Assembly (NCBI GenBank): GCA_036874045.1
Contig: CM072341.1
Coordinates: forward strand, 2,058,501 to 2,122,500
Reading direction: 5' to 3'
Origin: Cymodocea nodosa
Taxonomy: Eukaryota; Streptophyta; Magnoliopsida; Alismatales; Cymodoceaceae
DNA length: 64,000 bases
In this document: in pieces, positions 10,690 through 21,379 of the stretch
Numbering within the stretch: the first letter of the stretch is position 1
Layout of the letters: each line of letters opens with the position of its first letter
The notes under the pieces: model-generated
Databases searched by the model: none
Told to the model about the DNA's origin: nothing
What the model saw: the letters and a program-made list of their open reading frames with translations, nothing else
Program-made: the position numbers and the translations under genes

Positions 10690-12030
10690 ATGAGCACATG
10701 GACTAATTCTCCTAGCACTAAACGATTAGTAAGAACACCTACAGAGGATTATTCAATATAGAGGAGTATTGAAGTATTTTCTGAAACAGACTTTAACGAA
10801 ATCCTTAGGGGTGTAGCTAACCTTTCTTTAAAGGAGAACGAAGACATCACTGCTCCAGTAGAAAAATCATTAGGGGAAATTTTGTATCTTGAACTACCTA
10901 ATGAACCTTCATGTATTCGACAACCAAACTTTGAGGGAGATAGGTTTGAACTGAAATCTAATTATATTAGTCAATTACTATACTTTCATGAATTAGAAAG
11001 GGAAGACGCCTATTATTTCCTTAGAGAATTTAATGAAGTTTGTCAAATGATGAAAATGCCGAACATGAGTATTGATGCTATCAAACTTAGATATATTCAT
11101 TTTGCTTTAAAAGACAGCTAAGAGATGGTTATATAGTTTGTCGCCTAATTCAATTTCTACATGGAATGAATTTTGCTTTCTTTTTCTAGAAAAATATTAT
11201 CCAACACATCAAATAATTAAAAAGAAAAAGGAAATATTAATGTGTAGCCAAAAACAGGGAGAATCATTTTGGAAATATTTTAAACGATTTAAAAATTTAT
11301 TGACTCAATGTACACATCATACAATGAGTAAACCATAATTAATAGGTATAATTTATGAAGGTATAGATGTTTCAATTAAATCTTTATTAGAATCTACCTG
11401 TTAGAATGGATTTCTGAAACTATGTAGTGAGGAAGCCTAAGCTTATTTAGAAAACTTTGCAAAAAGAACTACTCAATGGGAGAACTTAGTTGAAGTTATT
11501 ACAGATAAGAAAATATTGCCAAGGGGAATACATGAAATAGATTCGAACACTATGCTTGAAGTTAAATTAATTGAGTTAATAAAGAAAATAGAAGAGTTAT
11601 CATTAAATCAAAAGCTAGCAGAAAAGAATGTAAATATTAATGACTTAGATATTATTTATGCTAGAAACCAAAAAGATAACTTTGGTAATTTTTATAACAC
11701 TCATTGGAGAAATCACCCAAATTTATCTTGGAGAAATAACAATTTCCAAGGAGGAGAAAATATAAATGATAGAAACGCAAGTTATGAAGCATTAATTGAA
11801 CAAGGATCTAGAATAGAGAAATTAGAAAAGATAATTCAATAATTAAACAATCATCTAGATCATGTGTTTGGAAATGCTACCATTCAAAATCAGAACATGA
11901 ATAGAAATATACCCCCTAGATAGAAGGAATCAATAGAAGTTACACCAACAGGAGGACTGCCAATTCAAGTAGTATTGAACCCTTTAAACAGAACTGTTAA
12001 TGAAATTGATACCTCTTATGGGAGGGAAGC
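10690..12030 (+). pseudogene. Athila-like gag (capsid region), degenerate
   Basis: Begins at the ATG at 10690 (stop at codon 24) and continues in frame to 11121. A +1 shift then carries homology through 11117-11842 with stops at 11336, about 11402 and 11440, and past 11842 to about 12030. Recognisable Retrotrans_gag features in order: FELKSNYISQLLYFHE, REDAYYFLREFNEVCQ, ALKDSAKRWLYSLSPNSIS (across the shift), EKYYPTHQIIKKKKEI, QGESFWKYFKRFKNLL. A later motif, THWRNHPNLSW, is diagnostic of Athila-type gag. No zinc knuckle was found between capsid and this motif. It lies upstream of LTR L2 in the same orientation but is separated from it by unrelated ORF sequence. Confidence 0.75.
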
Positions 12031-12180
12031 TAAATGAATCAACAAAATTATTAACAACTATGTATAATATAGTAAGCAAAAAAAAACAGATAGAAAACAT
12101 AAATATATATATATATATAGAAGTTTTAGTTATATTTAGTAGTATCGTAGAGTTATTACTCAGAAGGAATAGATCATATT

Positions 12181-12389
12181 ATGGGAAAAGATGAAGGATT
12201 GATTGTTTATAGAACTAAACCAAGGTGTGTTATTCTATTACCAGATATTTTTATTAGAAATCCTATCACTAGAGAAGAATGGAATATAAGAAGACCTAAT
12301 ATGTTTGAAGTACCAATTGAAAATTATGGGTTAGCTTTAACATTTCTAATAAGATTCGACTATTCTTGAAAATTTGGTTTATTGGAGAC
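12181..12389 (+). pseudogene. Unrecognised ORF fragment upstream of LTR L2
   Basis: A 62-codon ORF (MGKDEGLIVYRTKPRCVILL...) ending in LALTFLIRFDYS just before LTR L2. It resembles no domain I can name. After the LTR, at about 14860, a frame with LTFHIKNRDQ resumes similar-looking sequence, so this may be the front of the ORF remnant at 14868-15560. Low confidence. Confidence 0.35.
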
Positions 12390-14823
12390 TGTTTAGAATG
12401 AAAAAGTGCATAATATTAATAGTTAAATGATGGTTAATTGCATAATATTTAGCTTATCATATGAGAATTAAGTCATTATGTTATAATTGCACCGTTATAT
12501 GCTTTAACAAAGGAATCTACATAATTTTAAGGAATTAGCATTAATTAAGTACATTTCTGAACTGTTAAATGATGGTTTATTGGAGACTATTTAGAATGAA
12601 AAAGTGCATAATATTAACGATTAAATGATGGTTAATTGCATAATATTTAGCTTATCATATGAGAATTAAGCCATTATGTTATAATTGCATTATTATATAC
12701 TTTAATGAAGGAATCTGCATAATTTCAAGGAATTAGCGTTAATTAAGTACATTTTTGAACTGTCGGTAAGTTACAGGCTTTGAAATTCTTAAGTATCTGA
12801 ATTTTTTATTATTTCAGAGAGTTATATTGCATATACCGGACAATTATGTTTTAAATATTTAAAGAATATTTTATTATTTCCTGGAGTACATGTGTTGAAA
12901 CATCAATGCATGATTTAAGTGGATTTTCGATAAGTTATCTGGTAACTATCTAAAATGCATCTAGGCATCGGATAGTTAGATTTGTAAGTATTCAAAATAT
13001 CCTTTTATTTATAAAACTTATTAAGGACACGTGTCGTGATATGAAAACCTGATTTAAGTGTGGTTTTATAATATTAAGCATGATCCATTTTATTTGCATA
13101 TATTTATATCATGTATAGGTGAACAGTAACAACTTGTTGAGTTAGTGTTCTTTTTGTTAAAAGATCGCATGCCAACTCATTGAGTTATAGGTTTAAAGGT
13201 ATAAAAAGATCACGTGAGAACTCGTTGAGTTATTGAGTAAAAACCGTAAATTATATATACGAACTCGTTAGGTTAGATTTATGCATGTGTTGAATTTAAA
13301 TGTTTTATTATGTCACATGAGTTGTACATGTATAACTCGTTAAGTTAGCATAACTATACACGTTGAGTTACTTGAATATACACTAAGGTAACACATTATA
13401 TTAGTAAGCTTATAAGTTATTTCTTTATTGCACGTGTTTTATAGTTAAATCAACGAAGTAAGTCCATTGAGGTATCTGTAACTCTACGGACCATTTATTT
13501 TCTAATATGCCACTGTAGCAGTTGCAGAAATAGGAAATTCGAAGGAAAACCATAATTGCATGTATCATGTAGGAATTCACTTGTGGAATGAAGAAGAAAT
13601 CACCATCATTGATATGAATAAAGGAAATCCAACTGATCATTTAAGTAGAAGCAGTTATTACTGAAAGAAATATAAAAGAGGAGAAAAAAACATGAATAAG
13701 GTGTGTGTACAAAGGTGGAGAATCGTGCTAACTATAGGAAACGTCAAAAGTTCCCTGAAGCTCCACACCACCACCAAAATCACCAACCATCGGAGGTCTG
13801 CGAGGATACTTTCTTGATGTCAGGTCGATTCTGAGCCAAACACAGTACTTGACAACCATTGTGAGGAGTGATCGCGTCGCGGGAAGGGAAACCATTTTCA
13901 CCAAGCACCAACTCATATCTCAAGAGATCGTAAAGCTTCTAGCCTTGGTTTCGGGTTGATGCTAACATACTGAAGAAGAGATCATCTTACAATTCTTGAT
14001 TCGCAATTCTATAGGGAGAGGAAGCAAGATTATAAGTGATTAAGTTTTCAATGGTGTAATTGCATCACATGTAGTGACAGAAGTTTTTACTATCGATAGA
14101 GATTTTTACATTTCACCTTTCGCTCATCTTCAAGAACATATGAAAACAAAAATATCAAAAACAACAAATTATCTATGTTTACATTTAGTATTAAAGTATT
14201 GTATTATCTGTTTTGTATCGTGATTAATGCTATCATTGTCAGTATTGTGATTGTTTTACATTTGCTTGATTCAGAAAATAGAAAATAGTTTTATTGTTTA
14301 TTGAAATTAATTCGTTCCAAATACTTAAAGATTTTAATAGTTAATGTTTGAAATATCTGAATGTTAGTGTTGCTAAATGATAAATCTAATATTAACTAAT
14401 ATTAAAGAGCTTAATTGATATTATTTGCATTCTATGGAACCACCCAATGGTTGGCCAAATTCCTCTGTAAATAACAGTATTTAACTGGAAAGATAGGCTC
14501 GTGGAGTTAACTCAAGTCCACGAGGTTAGTCTGTTGAGTTAACTGTAACTCCATGAACTAAGTTTGTTGTGTTAATTGTAACTCAACGGAGTGCTTAACT
14601 GAACACATATAAACTCCAATATAAAAATTGAAACAGTACACAATTCTTACTCCATCTCTTTGTGGGATCAACATATCCTTGCATACAAATACAATATACA
14701 CTGTGCACTTGTAGTTAAAATACAAATTGGATTTAATATCTAATTTGTGTGAAAGATTGTTTGTTTACTTCTAAAAATAATTATTGATATAATCATAAAA
14801 ACAGAAGTAACAAGGCCAAATCA
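12390..14823 (+). repeat. Athila-like LTR L2 with a duplicated start
   Basis: Begins TGTTTAGAATG at 12390. About 198 bp later (12588) the LTR start repeats (TATTTAGAATG) after a repeated TTTATTGGAGAC, so the first about 170 bp of U3 are tandemly duplicated. It ends CCAAATCA at 14823, followed by a degraded primer site (CTATCGTCGTTT). U3 carries the block shared with copia A/B (13080-13450), with GATCACGTGAGAACTCGTTG at about 13209. Hairpin units lie at 14505-14590. An antisense ORF occupies 13728-13916. No target duplication was found. Confidence 0.8.
13728..13916 (-). other. Antisense ORF in Athila LTR L2
   Basis: Sixty-two codons, start MSWCLVKMVSLPATRSLL, collinear with the ORF at 7443-7631 and ending with the similar tail GGGVELQGTFD (7443 copy: GGGIELQGTSD). 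Same caveats as that entry. Confidence 0.35.
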
Positions 14824-14867
14824 AGTTTTCTATCGTCGTTTACACCAGTTTACATATTTAACCTTTC

Positions 14868-15560
14868 ACATCAAGAATAGAGACCAACGGAAAATTGGGA
14901 TGAAGGACTCTGTTTAAGTGTGTATAATTTTATAAATAAATCTTGGAATGAAAATATTATGATATATCTAGGAGGGAAAGAATTAGTTAACAACACTCTT
15001 GTGATACTTGATGCATATATATATCAAGTTACAGATATATCGGTTGCATTTAGATCAAATTTACACAATGTCAGCATAGATAGTTATGATGAATTTATAG
15101 AAATATTACCTATACCTAAAGCTATAGCTAAATCACTATCTACATAATATGATAAAATTCAATTAGGAGTATGGTATAATGAATCTAATGATCCTACTTT
15201 ATGTCTAGTAAGATGGTGGGATGAATTGATGAAATTTCAAATATAGATTATGAAAGACCTGAATGAATGGAAATGGGAAGAGGAATACATTGAAATATTT
15301 GTGGAAATAGAAACAACTACATTATCTTAGAACAAAACCATTTCTACATTTTAATTCATTAATGGTAATACACTCATATTTAGTGTTCATAACAAACTAA
15401 AAGTTTATAAATTAAAAAGGAAAGTGTATTGCATTAAAACAAAATTAATAGCAGGAAGAATTATGCCTAAAGGTTTTGTTTAGATTGATACGTTTATTCC
15501 ATTTGTCACTACTTTTCAGTCATGTTCTTAAACTGTGATTTTGTATTTTTAATGTTTTGC
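14868..15560 (+). pseudogene. Unrecognised retroelement-associated ORF remnant
   Basis: Open stretch 14920-15147 (75 codons), extended in the same or neighbouring frames to about 15560 with several stops. Visible segments: MIYLGGKELVNNTLVILDAY, SYDEFIEILPIPKAIAKSLS, CLVRWWDELMKFQ, RIMPKGFV, TFIPFVTTF. Predominantly short hydrophobic strands, with no cysteine motif and no polymerase motif. It lies directly after LTR L2 on the same strand. It may be an Athila-type additional ORF; I cannot assign a family. Confidence 0.35.
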
Positions 15561-17098
15561 ATATGCTGCATTTATTTTAAGAAAAGAAAAGGATGAATTT
15601 TTTTTAGTTTATGTTTTAATTATCTTACAAGAAAAAATATATATATATATTAATCTAATTTGTTGGTATCTGTTCTAAGAAACCAATTAGGTTGCTTGTA
15701 AACCATCAAAGGCATAGGAGTTTAGACTCCACACAAGACACATATTTAACAATTTATGTTTTGTTGTTAGTTGTTATTTTATTATATCTTTTACTTTTAT
15801 TTATGAATGAAAAACTTTTCAGAATCAAAAGTCGAAAGATATTAACGAATATACAAAAGAACAAAGTATGTAATTGATTACTTATTCTGAAATTAAATAT
15901 ATACACAGTGTAAGTTGAAATTAAAAACAAGTGTAAACAAGATTCAAGGTGACCATGATGCCACTTATTGTTAATAAAAATGGATATGTAGATTGAAATT
16001 TTGATTTTTCTTTTTAAAATAGATCTACAAATAGAATTCAACTATTAATTTTTTTCTTTTTTTAAAATCACATTATATTCAGTTCAACCAAACTCTCGTT
16101 TAGTCAAATCAAACATCTTATCCACTCAAATTCAACTATTATTTAATTTAAATTTAAATTATCTTTTCTCTTTTTTTCATCACATTAATTTGATTTTACT
16201 AAACTTTTGTTCAATCAAATCCAATTCTTTATTAGTATAAAATTTTTATTCTATTGATCATTACATTTTTATTATTGATTAATGCATGAATGTTGTATTG
16301 ATTATTATTATTATTTTTTTTTTATTGTTTTTTTTTTAACCAATCTGCCATTGGAATTTCCGATCTCTACATTAGAATTTCTAAATTTTTCATTTTTTTA
16401 GTAATAAAAGGCATACGTGGAAAATTAAAAAAACAATACTATCATATTTGAACATTTTATTTTAAAAATTAAAAATAATTTCATAATTAATTAATTGATG
16501 ATATAAGCTATTATATATAAATTCTAATAATGATTCGAGTTATATTTGTTGTTATTGTATTTGGTAAAAAATTAATGATTAAAAGTTAACATAAAAACAT
16601 TAAATATTAAAATCTTTAGATAAAAAAATTATCGAACATTGCATTTAAAAGATTATATGGCAAGATCATTTTTTTTTTGAAATTTTAAAATCTTTAAATA
16701 AAAAAATATATCTAACGTAGAACTTTTAAAACTAAAAAGAAAGAAAAAAATAAATATATTTCAGTACACATGTGTTAGACAAATAGATTATATTTTATCT
16801 ATGTGAGTGTGTGTATATATACGCTTGAATGCATGTTGAATATTAGTAAACCCATCACATCCAATCGGTCCATAGCCTTCTCGAGACCCCAACTGCTACT
16901 TACATGCTTTCGGGTTTCCGTCCATTCGCATTTGACTTTGAATACATACGTTGGACTCTGTTGACAAATGCTGAGAGTAGTCCAAGAAGCACTTGACGTA
17001 ATTTTGTCCTGAGTTTCTATGTCTTGGAGTTTCTTGCGGTATTGTTTTTATTATTCTTATTTCTTCCTTTATCTCAAGAAATACTTACTTTTAGAAAG
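15561..17098. other. AT-rich intergenic region
   Basis: No gene supported. Poly-A/T runs and AT microsatellites (15640-15650). The last about 200 bases (TTGACAAATGCTGAGAGTAG around 16961) resemble the region at 59305-59340 beside GRP3, so the duplicated GRP block extends about this far downstream of GRP1. Confidence 0.5.
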
Positions 17099-17204
17099 TT
17101 AACTTTCTCTTTTAAACATCATGACCAAATCATCAATATATGTATGCGAACAAGGATGAATAAATGTATGTGACGTATGAGTTGCCAGATCGTCGTGTGA
17201 AGTT

Positions 17205-17864
17205 TCAATAATATCCACCACGGCCATGTCCGTAGCCAGAGCCCGAACCAGACCCGTACCCAGAGCCACCGTGGCTGCCACCACCTCCACCTCCTCCGCC
17301 ACCGCCACCTCCGGCTCTTGCGTAGCCGCCGTTGCCAACACCATATCCGGAGCCACTACCGGATCCATGGCCGGAGCCACTTCCGCCATGGGATCCACCG
17401 CCACCTCCACCACCACCACCTCCCCCGCTGGCGTATCCACCACGTCCTCCACCGTGTCCATAACCAGAGCCAGAACCGTAGCCGCCTCCAGATCCGTGAC
17501 CGGAGCCACCCCCTCCACCACCACCTCCACCGCCACCTCCTCCTTGGGCATATGCGCCACCACCTCTTGCATATCCACTTCCATGGCCAGAGCCATATCC
17601 GTAGCCTTCTCCGTGGCCGCCGCCGCCGCCACGACCACCACCACCTCCGCCACCTCCTCCTTTGGCATATGCCCCACCACCTCTTGCATATCCACTCCCA
17701 TGGCCAGAGCCATATCCGTAGCCTTCTCCATGGCCGCCACCGCCACCACCACCACCTCCGCCTCCTCCACTGGCATATGCTGTCAACACCCTAGTGGCAG
17801 TGGTCATGCCCACACAAAGCATGACCAAAAGGGTGACACTTAGGAATTTGCCGGACCTAGCCAT
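17205..17864 (-). CDS. Secreted glycine-rich protein, copy 1 (GRP1)
   Basis: Intact, intronless, 219 codons. Residues 1-23 form a signal peptide (basic N-end MARSGK, hydrophobic core FLSVTLLVMLCVGM, likely cut after TTA-23). The mature chain is almost entirely Gly with Ser, Tyr, His, Ala and Arg. Five modules can be seen: two GHGEGYGYGSGHGSGYARGG units, one GYGSGSGYGHGGGRGGYA unit, one GSGHGSGSGSGYGVGNGGYA unit and a final GYGSGSGSGYGHGRGGYY, separated by runs of 8-13 Gly. No Cys remains in the mature protein. This fits class I plant glycine-rich cell-wall proteins, exported and possibly cross-linked through Tyr; the role is inferred from composition. It differs from GRP2 at a few sites (for example AYAKGG for AYAQGG). 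The ATG is the only one preceding the signal peptide. Four reading frames across the gene are open because of Gly-codon bias. Confidence 0.93.
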   Translation of the reverse strand: MARSGKFLSVTLLVMLCVGMTTATRVLTAYASGGGGGGGGGGGGHGEGYGYGSGHGSGYARGGGAYAKGGGGGGGGGRGGGGGHGEGYGYGSGHGSGYARGGGAYAQGGGGGGGGGGGGGSGHGSGGGYGSGSGYGHGGGRGGYASGGGGGGGGGGGSHGGSGSGHGSGSGSGYGVGNGGYARAGGGGGGGGGGGGSHGGSGYGSGSGSGYGHGRGGYY

Positions 17865-18264
17865 TTTCTTGGTTGGTTTTGTGATGAATGGAGTGGAGCG
17901 ATGTAAGAGTTGAGTTGGGTTGTGGAGATGGGATTCTCATGGGTATTTATAGGAATTTGACGTCGCCTGTGTGCTTACAGTTGTTGTTGTGAAAATTTTA
18001 ATCTCTTTCAGCGTTCGGAGAGGTGAAGCTTGACTTGGGAATACGCGTTTAAGGGCAATTGCAACTGCTAAGTCATGGTTTGTCCGTTGTATCTGCTGGA
18101 CAAGATGAGGCATATGGACATTTGTTGGGTATTGACTTCTTGTGTCGAAAGGAACCCCGAGCTAATTAACTAAAAAACTTTGCTTCACCTTTCACGGATT
18201 TGCAATACCGTGTTGTCGTATGCACGCTTCCCCAGCGGACGTATGTATTATTAGACGCACGTTT
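17865..18264 (-). promoter_or_regulatory. GRP1 promoter region with TATA box
   Basis: TATTTATA on the plus strand at 17944-17951 (TATAAATA in gene direction) lies 80 bp upstream of the ATG, as in GRP2 and GRP3. The about 400 bp upstream match the other two promoters, including the conserved TTTGTTGGGTATTGACTTCT, but GRP1 carries about 45 extra bases near 18060-18105. Similarity to GRP2/GRP3 ends near 18263, where a copia LTR fragment begins. Confidence 0.75.
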
Positions 18265-18426
18265 AATCACGAAAGCTGAAAGTAGAGAAAGAAAATTGAA
18301 AAATAAGGACAGATCTATATGTTTCTTAACGTACAATTACATATTTATATTATCATTATAACTGTAGTAGCTGTAACAAGAATAACAAACATTATTTGTA
18401 AAACATTACATTTACATATTCTAACA
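18265..18426 (-). mobile_element. Truncated copia LTR start
   Basis: TGTTAGAATATG on the minus strand at 18426 follows the 3' end of a copia RNase H reading frame and continues about 160 bp toward GRP1 before joining the GRP1 promoter. It is the 5' end of a 3' LTR, truncated at the GRP block. Confidence 0.6.
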
Positions 18427-18436
18427 TTCGTCCTCA

Positions 18437-19400
18437 TGCAGATGGTGGTGGTATATTAACAACACCAAGCTTACTACAAAATCAATTAAATATTTGAGTA
18501 CCAACAGGTTTGGTCAATGCATTGTACTTGATATCTGGTTGGAATGTATTTAATTATCAATCGATGTTGAACATGATCTCTAACAAAATAAATGTCAATT
18601 TCAATGTGCTTTGACGAAGAATGTAACACTGGATTGGTAGTCAAATATATTGAGCTAATATTATCTCACCAAATGACAGGTATGGTAATTGAAATATGAA
18701 GTTTATGTAATAACATTCTCAATCAAAGTAATTTACAAGTTACATTTGCGGTAGCGAAGGCGTGTGCGTGGGCAGCGAGGGCGGCAAGGGTGGCGAGAGC
18801 AGCCATGCACGTAGGTGGCGAGAGCAACTGTGCACGTGGGCAACGAAGGCGATGAGAGCAGTCATGCGCGAGGGTGGGGAGAGTAGCTGTGCATGAAGGC
18901 GGCGAGAGCAGCCATGTGCGTGGGTGGTGAGGGCGGCGATAGCAGTCATGCGCGAGGGCGTGTGCGAGCAAGAGCAACCGTGCACAAGCAAGAGTGAAAA
19001 ATTTTCAGAGCTTTCTCAACTCACAAGTGAGAAAAATTTTTAGGTAACGAGAGAAAAGTTTGAAACTTAGGGAATTACATTACCTAAGTTTACTACATGC
19101 AACTAACAAAAAAAAAACAAAATTTCTTACCCTTCTTTTTCCTCTACTTTCCTCTACTTTCTCACTTGCACTAACCCTCTCCATGAAGTTCATGTAATAA
19201 CATTCTCAACCAAAGTAATTTACAAGCTACATTTGCAATTGTTCAATATTCTATCTCTATATTGGAACGAGATACAACACGTTGCTTTCTAGAAATAAGA
19301 TTTCCATCATAGAATGTAAAAAATCCAGAATGTGAATGACGATCATCAACATCTCTTTCCCACTCTGCATCTGAATATACTTATAAACCAGTAGAATTAG
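18437..19400 (-). pseudogene. Ty1/copia RNase H remnant, split by an insertion
   Basis: In two pieces. 19400-19185 encodes YSDAEWERDVDDRHS..., SRKQRVVSRSNIEIEY and ANVACKLLWLRMLLHELH. 18749-18437 encodes the following part: HIEIDIYFVRDHV, YIPTRYQV, and the tail LGVVN. These are RNase H motifs of copia pol. Many stops and shifts. Between the pieces lies a GC-rich insertion (18750-19236). The element type differs from copia A-E. The N-terminal part recurs in the right arm at 63561-63770. Confidence 0.75.
18750..19236. repeat. GC-rich minisatellite insertion flanked by a 52-bp duplication
   Basis: The 52 bases at 18698-18749 recur at 19185-19236 with few changes (GAAGTTCATGTAATAACATT...). Between them, 18750-18985 is an imperfect minisatellite of about 25-33 bp units (GGCGAGAGCAGCCATGCACG and variants), strikingly GC-rich for this window. 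It is followed by AT-rich sequence with a pyrimidine-rich stretch (CCTCTACTTTCCTCTACTTT). The ORFs readable in the repeat are Ala/His-rich artefacts. Part is repeated at the right window edge (63960-64000). Confidence 0.65.
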
Positions 19401-19550
19401 ATCTACGATACAATAAAATAAGATATAAATCAAAATATTTTATATATCAAAACATAAATATCTAAAATAAAATCAAAAGAGATTCTTAGGCATAATATAT
19501 AAATGTCTAAGAATCTTAAAAGGTTTAAAATGAAAGTTAAGGCATTTTAG

Positions 19551-20918
19551 ACAAAAAAGAAGAAGAAAAAAAAAAAGACTTTGGTTCAACTATATAGCTA
19601 ACCTTAGATTTAACTCAAGATCTTAAAAAAAAAAAGTTTCAGTGGAATCGAAGCCATGCTTTGATTTAGACTTTGGTTCTAAAAAATAGAATTTAGTTGA
19701 AAGGAAGTCATGCTTCAATTTGATCAAACGTTGAAATAAAATAGGCTTTAAACAAACTAAAGTCATACTTTGCTTCAATCGAAAGAACAAAAAAACATAA
19801 AATAATAACAATAATGGAAAAATAATATATGATGACGGAAAATATATATGGTATATATATATAATATATAATAAACAAGGTAGTGAAATGATAAAGAAGA
19901 AAAGAAAGACGTAAAAAAAGTGATGTTAAAAAAAATGACAATATGTTTAGGCATTTTAAAAAAAAGAATATTTTATCAAATCTAAACAAATTTCTTATAA
20001 CATATAGGCATCTAAGGTAACTAAATATTTTAGATGAGAAATATAACAACTAAAATAAAAAATTAAATTAAATTAATATATTTCAGATATGAAATACAAA
20101 TATCTAAAATAATAATAATAAATGTAAAATCAAATTAATATATTTTAGATATGAAATATAAATATCTAAAATAATAATAATAAAAGGTAAAATCAAATTC
20201 TTTAGAAATAACATATAGATATCTAAAGTAAGAAAACATTAAATTCTCCCAAATAAGAGTATAAACTATTTACATGATTTATATTTTAGCTTAAAACAAA
20301 TGTGATGATGTCAAAATATATAAAAAACATTAAATAAAATAAGAATATAAACTGTCTACAAAATTTATATTTTAACTCAACGAGAATTGTAATGATGTCA
20401 AAATATATAAAAGATATTAACTATATCTAGATAAGAATATAAATTGTCAACAAAATTTATATTTTGTCTCAAACAAAATGAGACATCAAAATATATAAAA
20501 GATATTAAATACTCCTAATAAGAGTACAAAATATGTGTAAAGGAAAATATATATATATAAAATATAAAATGCTCTTAGGTAAGAGCCTAAATTATCCATA
20601 TAATATGTATTTTGTTATTAAAAATAAAATATTAAATATTCCCCAATAAGAATCCAAGTCATACAAGTTCCCGTCATAATAGCATGAGTAGTCTGACAAA
20701 AAAAATTTACATTTTTGTTGTTGTCTTTATTTGCAAAAATTATATTGTACAACATCAACTTATATTTTCAAATTGCAAATGTTAATTAAATTTGATTTGT
20801 CTAGATATATACTTAGTATGTTTGATGTGATTGATATAATGCATATGAGACATCTTTCCTACAAAAAGGTGTAAGACGTTGAATTAGTTGATAAGACCTT
20901 AAGATGTATAAATATCTA
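19551..20918. other. 1.37-kb AT-rich segment present only in the left arm
   Basis: The right arm reads straight across (GGCATTTTAG then TATAATGAGATG, near 63400). No clear terminal repeats or target duplication, so I cannot tell insertion from deletion in the other arm. It contains two tandem repeat clusters: about 66-bp units at 20060-20190 (TCTAAAATAATAATAATAAA) and about 85-90-bp units at 20262-20530 (GATGTCAAAATATATAAAA), with partial units to 20640. No gene. Confidence 0.7.
20262..20640. repeat. AT-rich tandem repeat, about 85-90 bp unit
   Basis: Three to four imperfect units, each with AATAAGAGTATAAACT or a variant, a TTTATATTTTA segment and ATGTCAAAATATATAAAA. The last units are more diverged. 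Confidence 0.6.
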
Positions 20919-21379
20919 TATAATGAGATGCATTTCTCGTTCTGAGGAATCACAAAGAAGCTCATAAGTTCATCCACTTAATCATAAGTGATTTTTTGAT
21001 TTATTTGATTCAAAAGGTACCACATTGAGTATAAGAGTGATGTAACACAAGGTTTTAAGTTAAAATCTTACATGGTATTACAAAAGGTTTTGCATACATT
21101 TACCCATATATAGAAAATTTATATATATTTATCTATGCATATATAATAAGTCATAAGTTAGGAAAAGTTTTCAAAAAGCCTTACAACGAATATGAAAGGG
21201 TTGAAACCTTGACTTATATAAAATACACCGCTCTGCTCACAACCTACCAATTTTAAGTTGTAATTTCATACATTGCATTAGAGTTTGGCTCATCTACAAT
21301 ACCATTCGAAAATTGAGAAAAACAAGATTGAGTCAAAACTCTCGTAAATAGAGTTTCCAAGTTATGCAGTAGCGTTAGG

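Noticed and set aside
14868-15560. Idea that this remnant is a pararetrovirus movement or coat protein
   Set aside because: No diagnostic motif could be confirmed, and the neighbours are Athila sequences.
17226-17843. Long ORFs in other frames of the GRP genes (here and at 17099-17776, 17318-17794, 24724-25438, 59919-60639)
   Set aside because: They lack signal peptides and have Ser/Thr-, His- or Val/Met/Glu-repeat composition produced by reading GGN-rich DNA in other frames.
18723-18991. Ala/His-rich ORFs
   Set aside because: They are translations of the GC-rich minisatellite; several frames are equally open.
19623-20049. Hydrophobic ORFs on the minus strand
   Set aside because: Low-complexity AT-rich DNA read as Phe/Ile/Leu; absent from the right arm and without homologues in the window.
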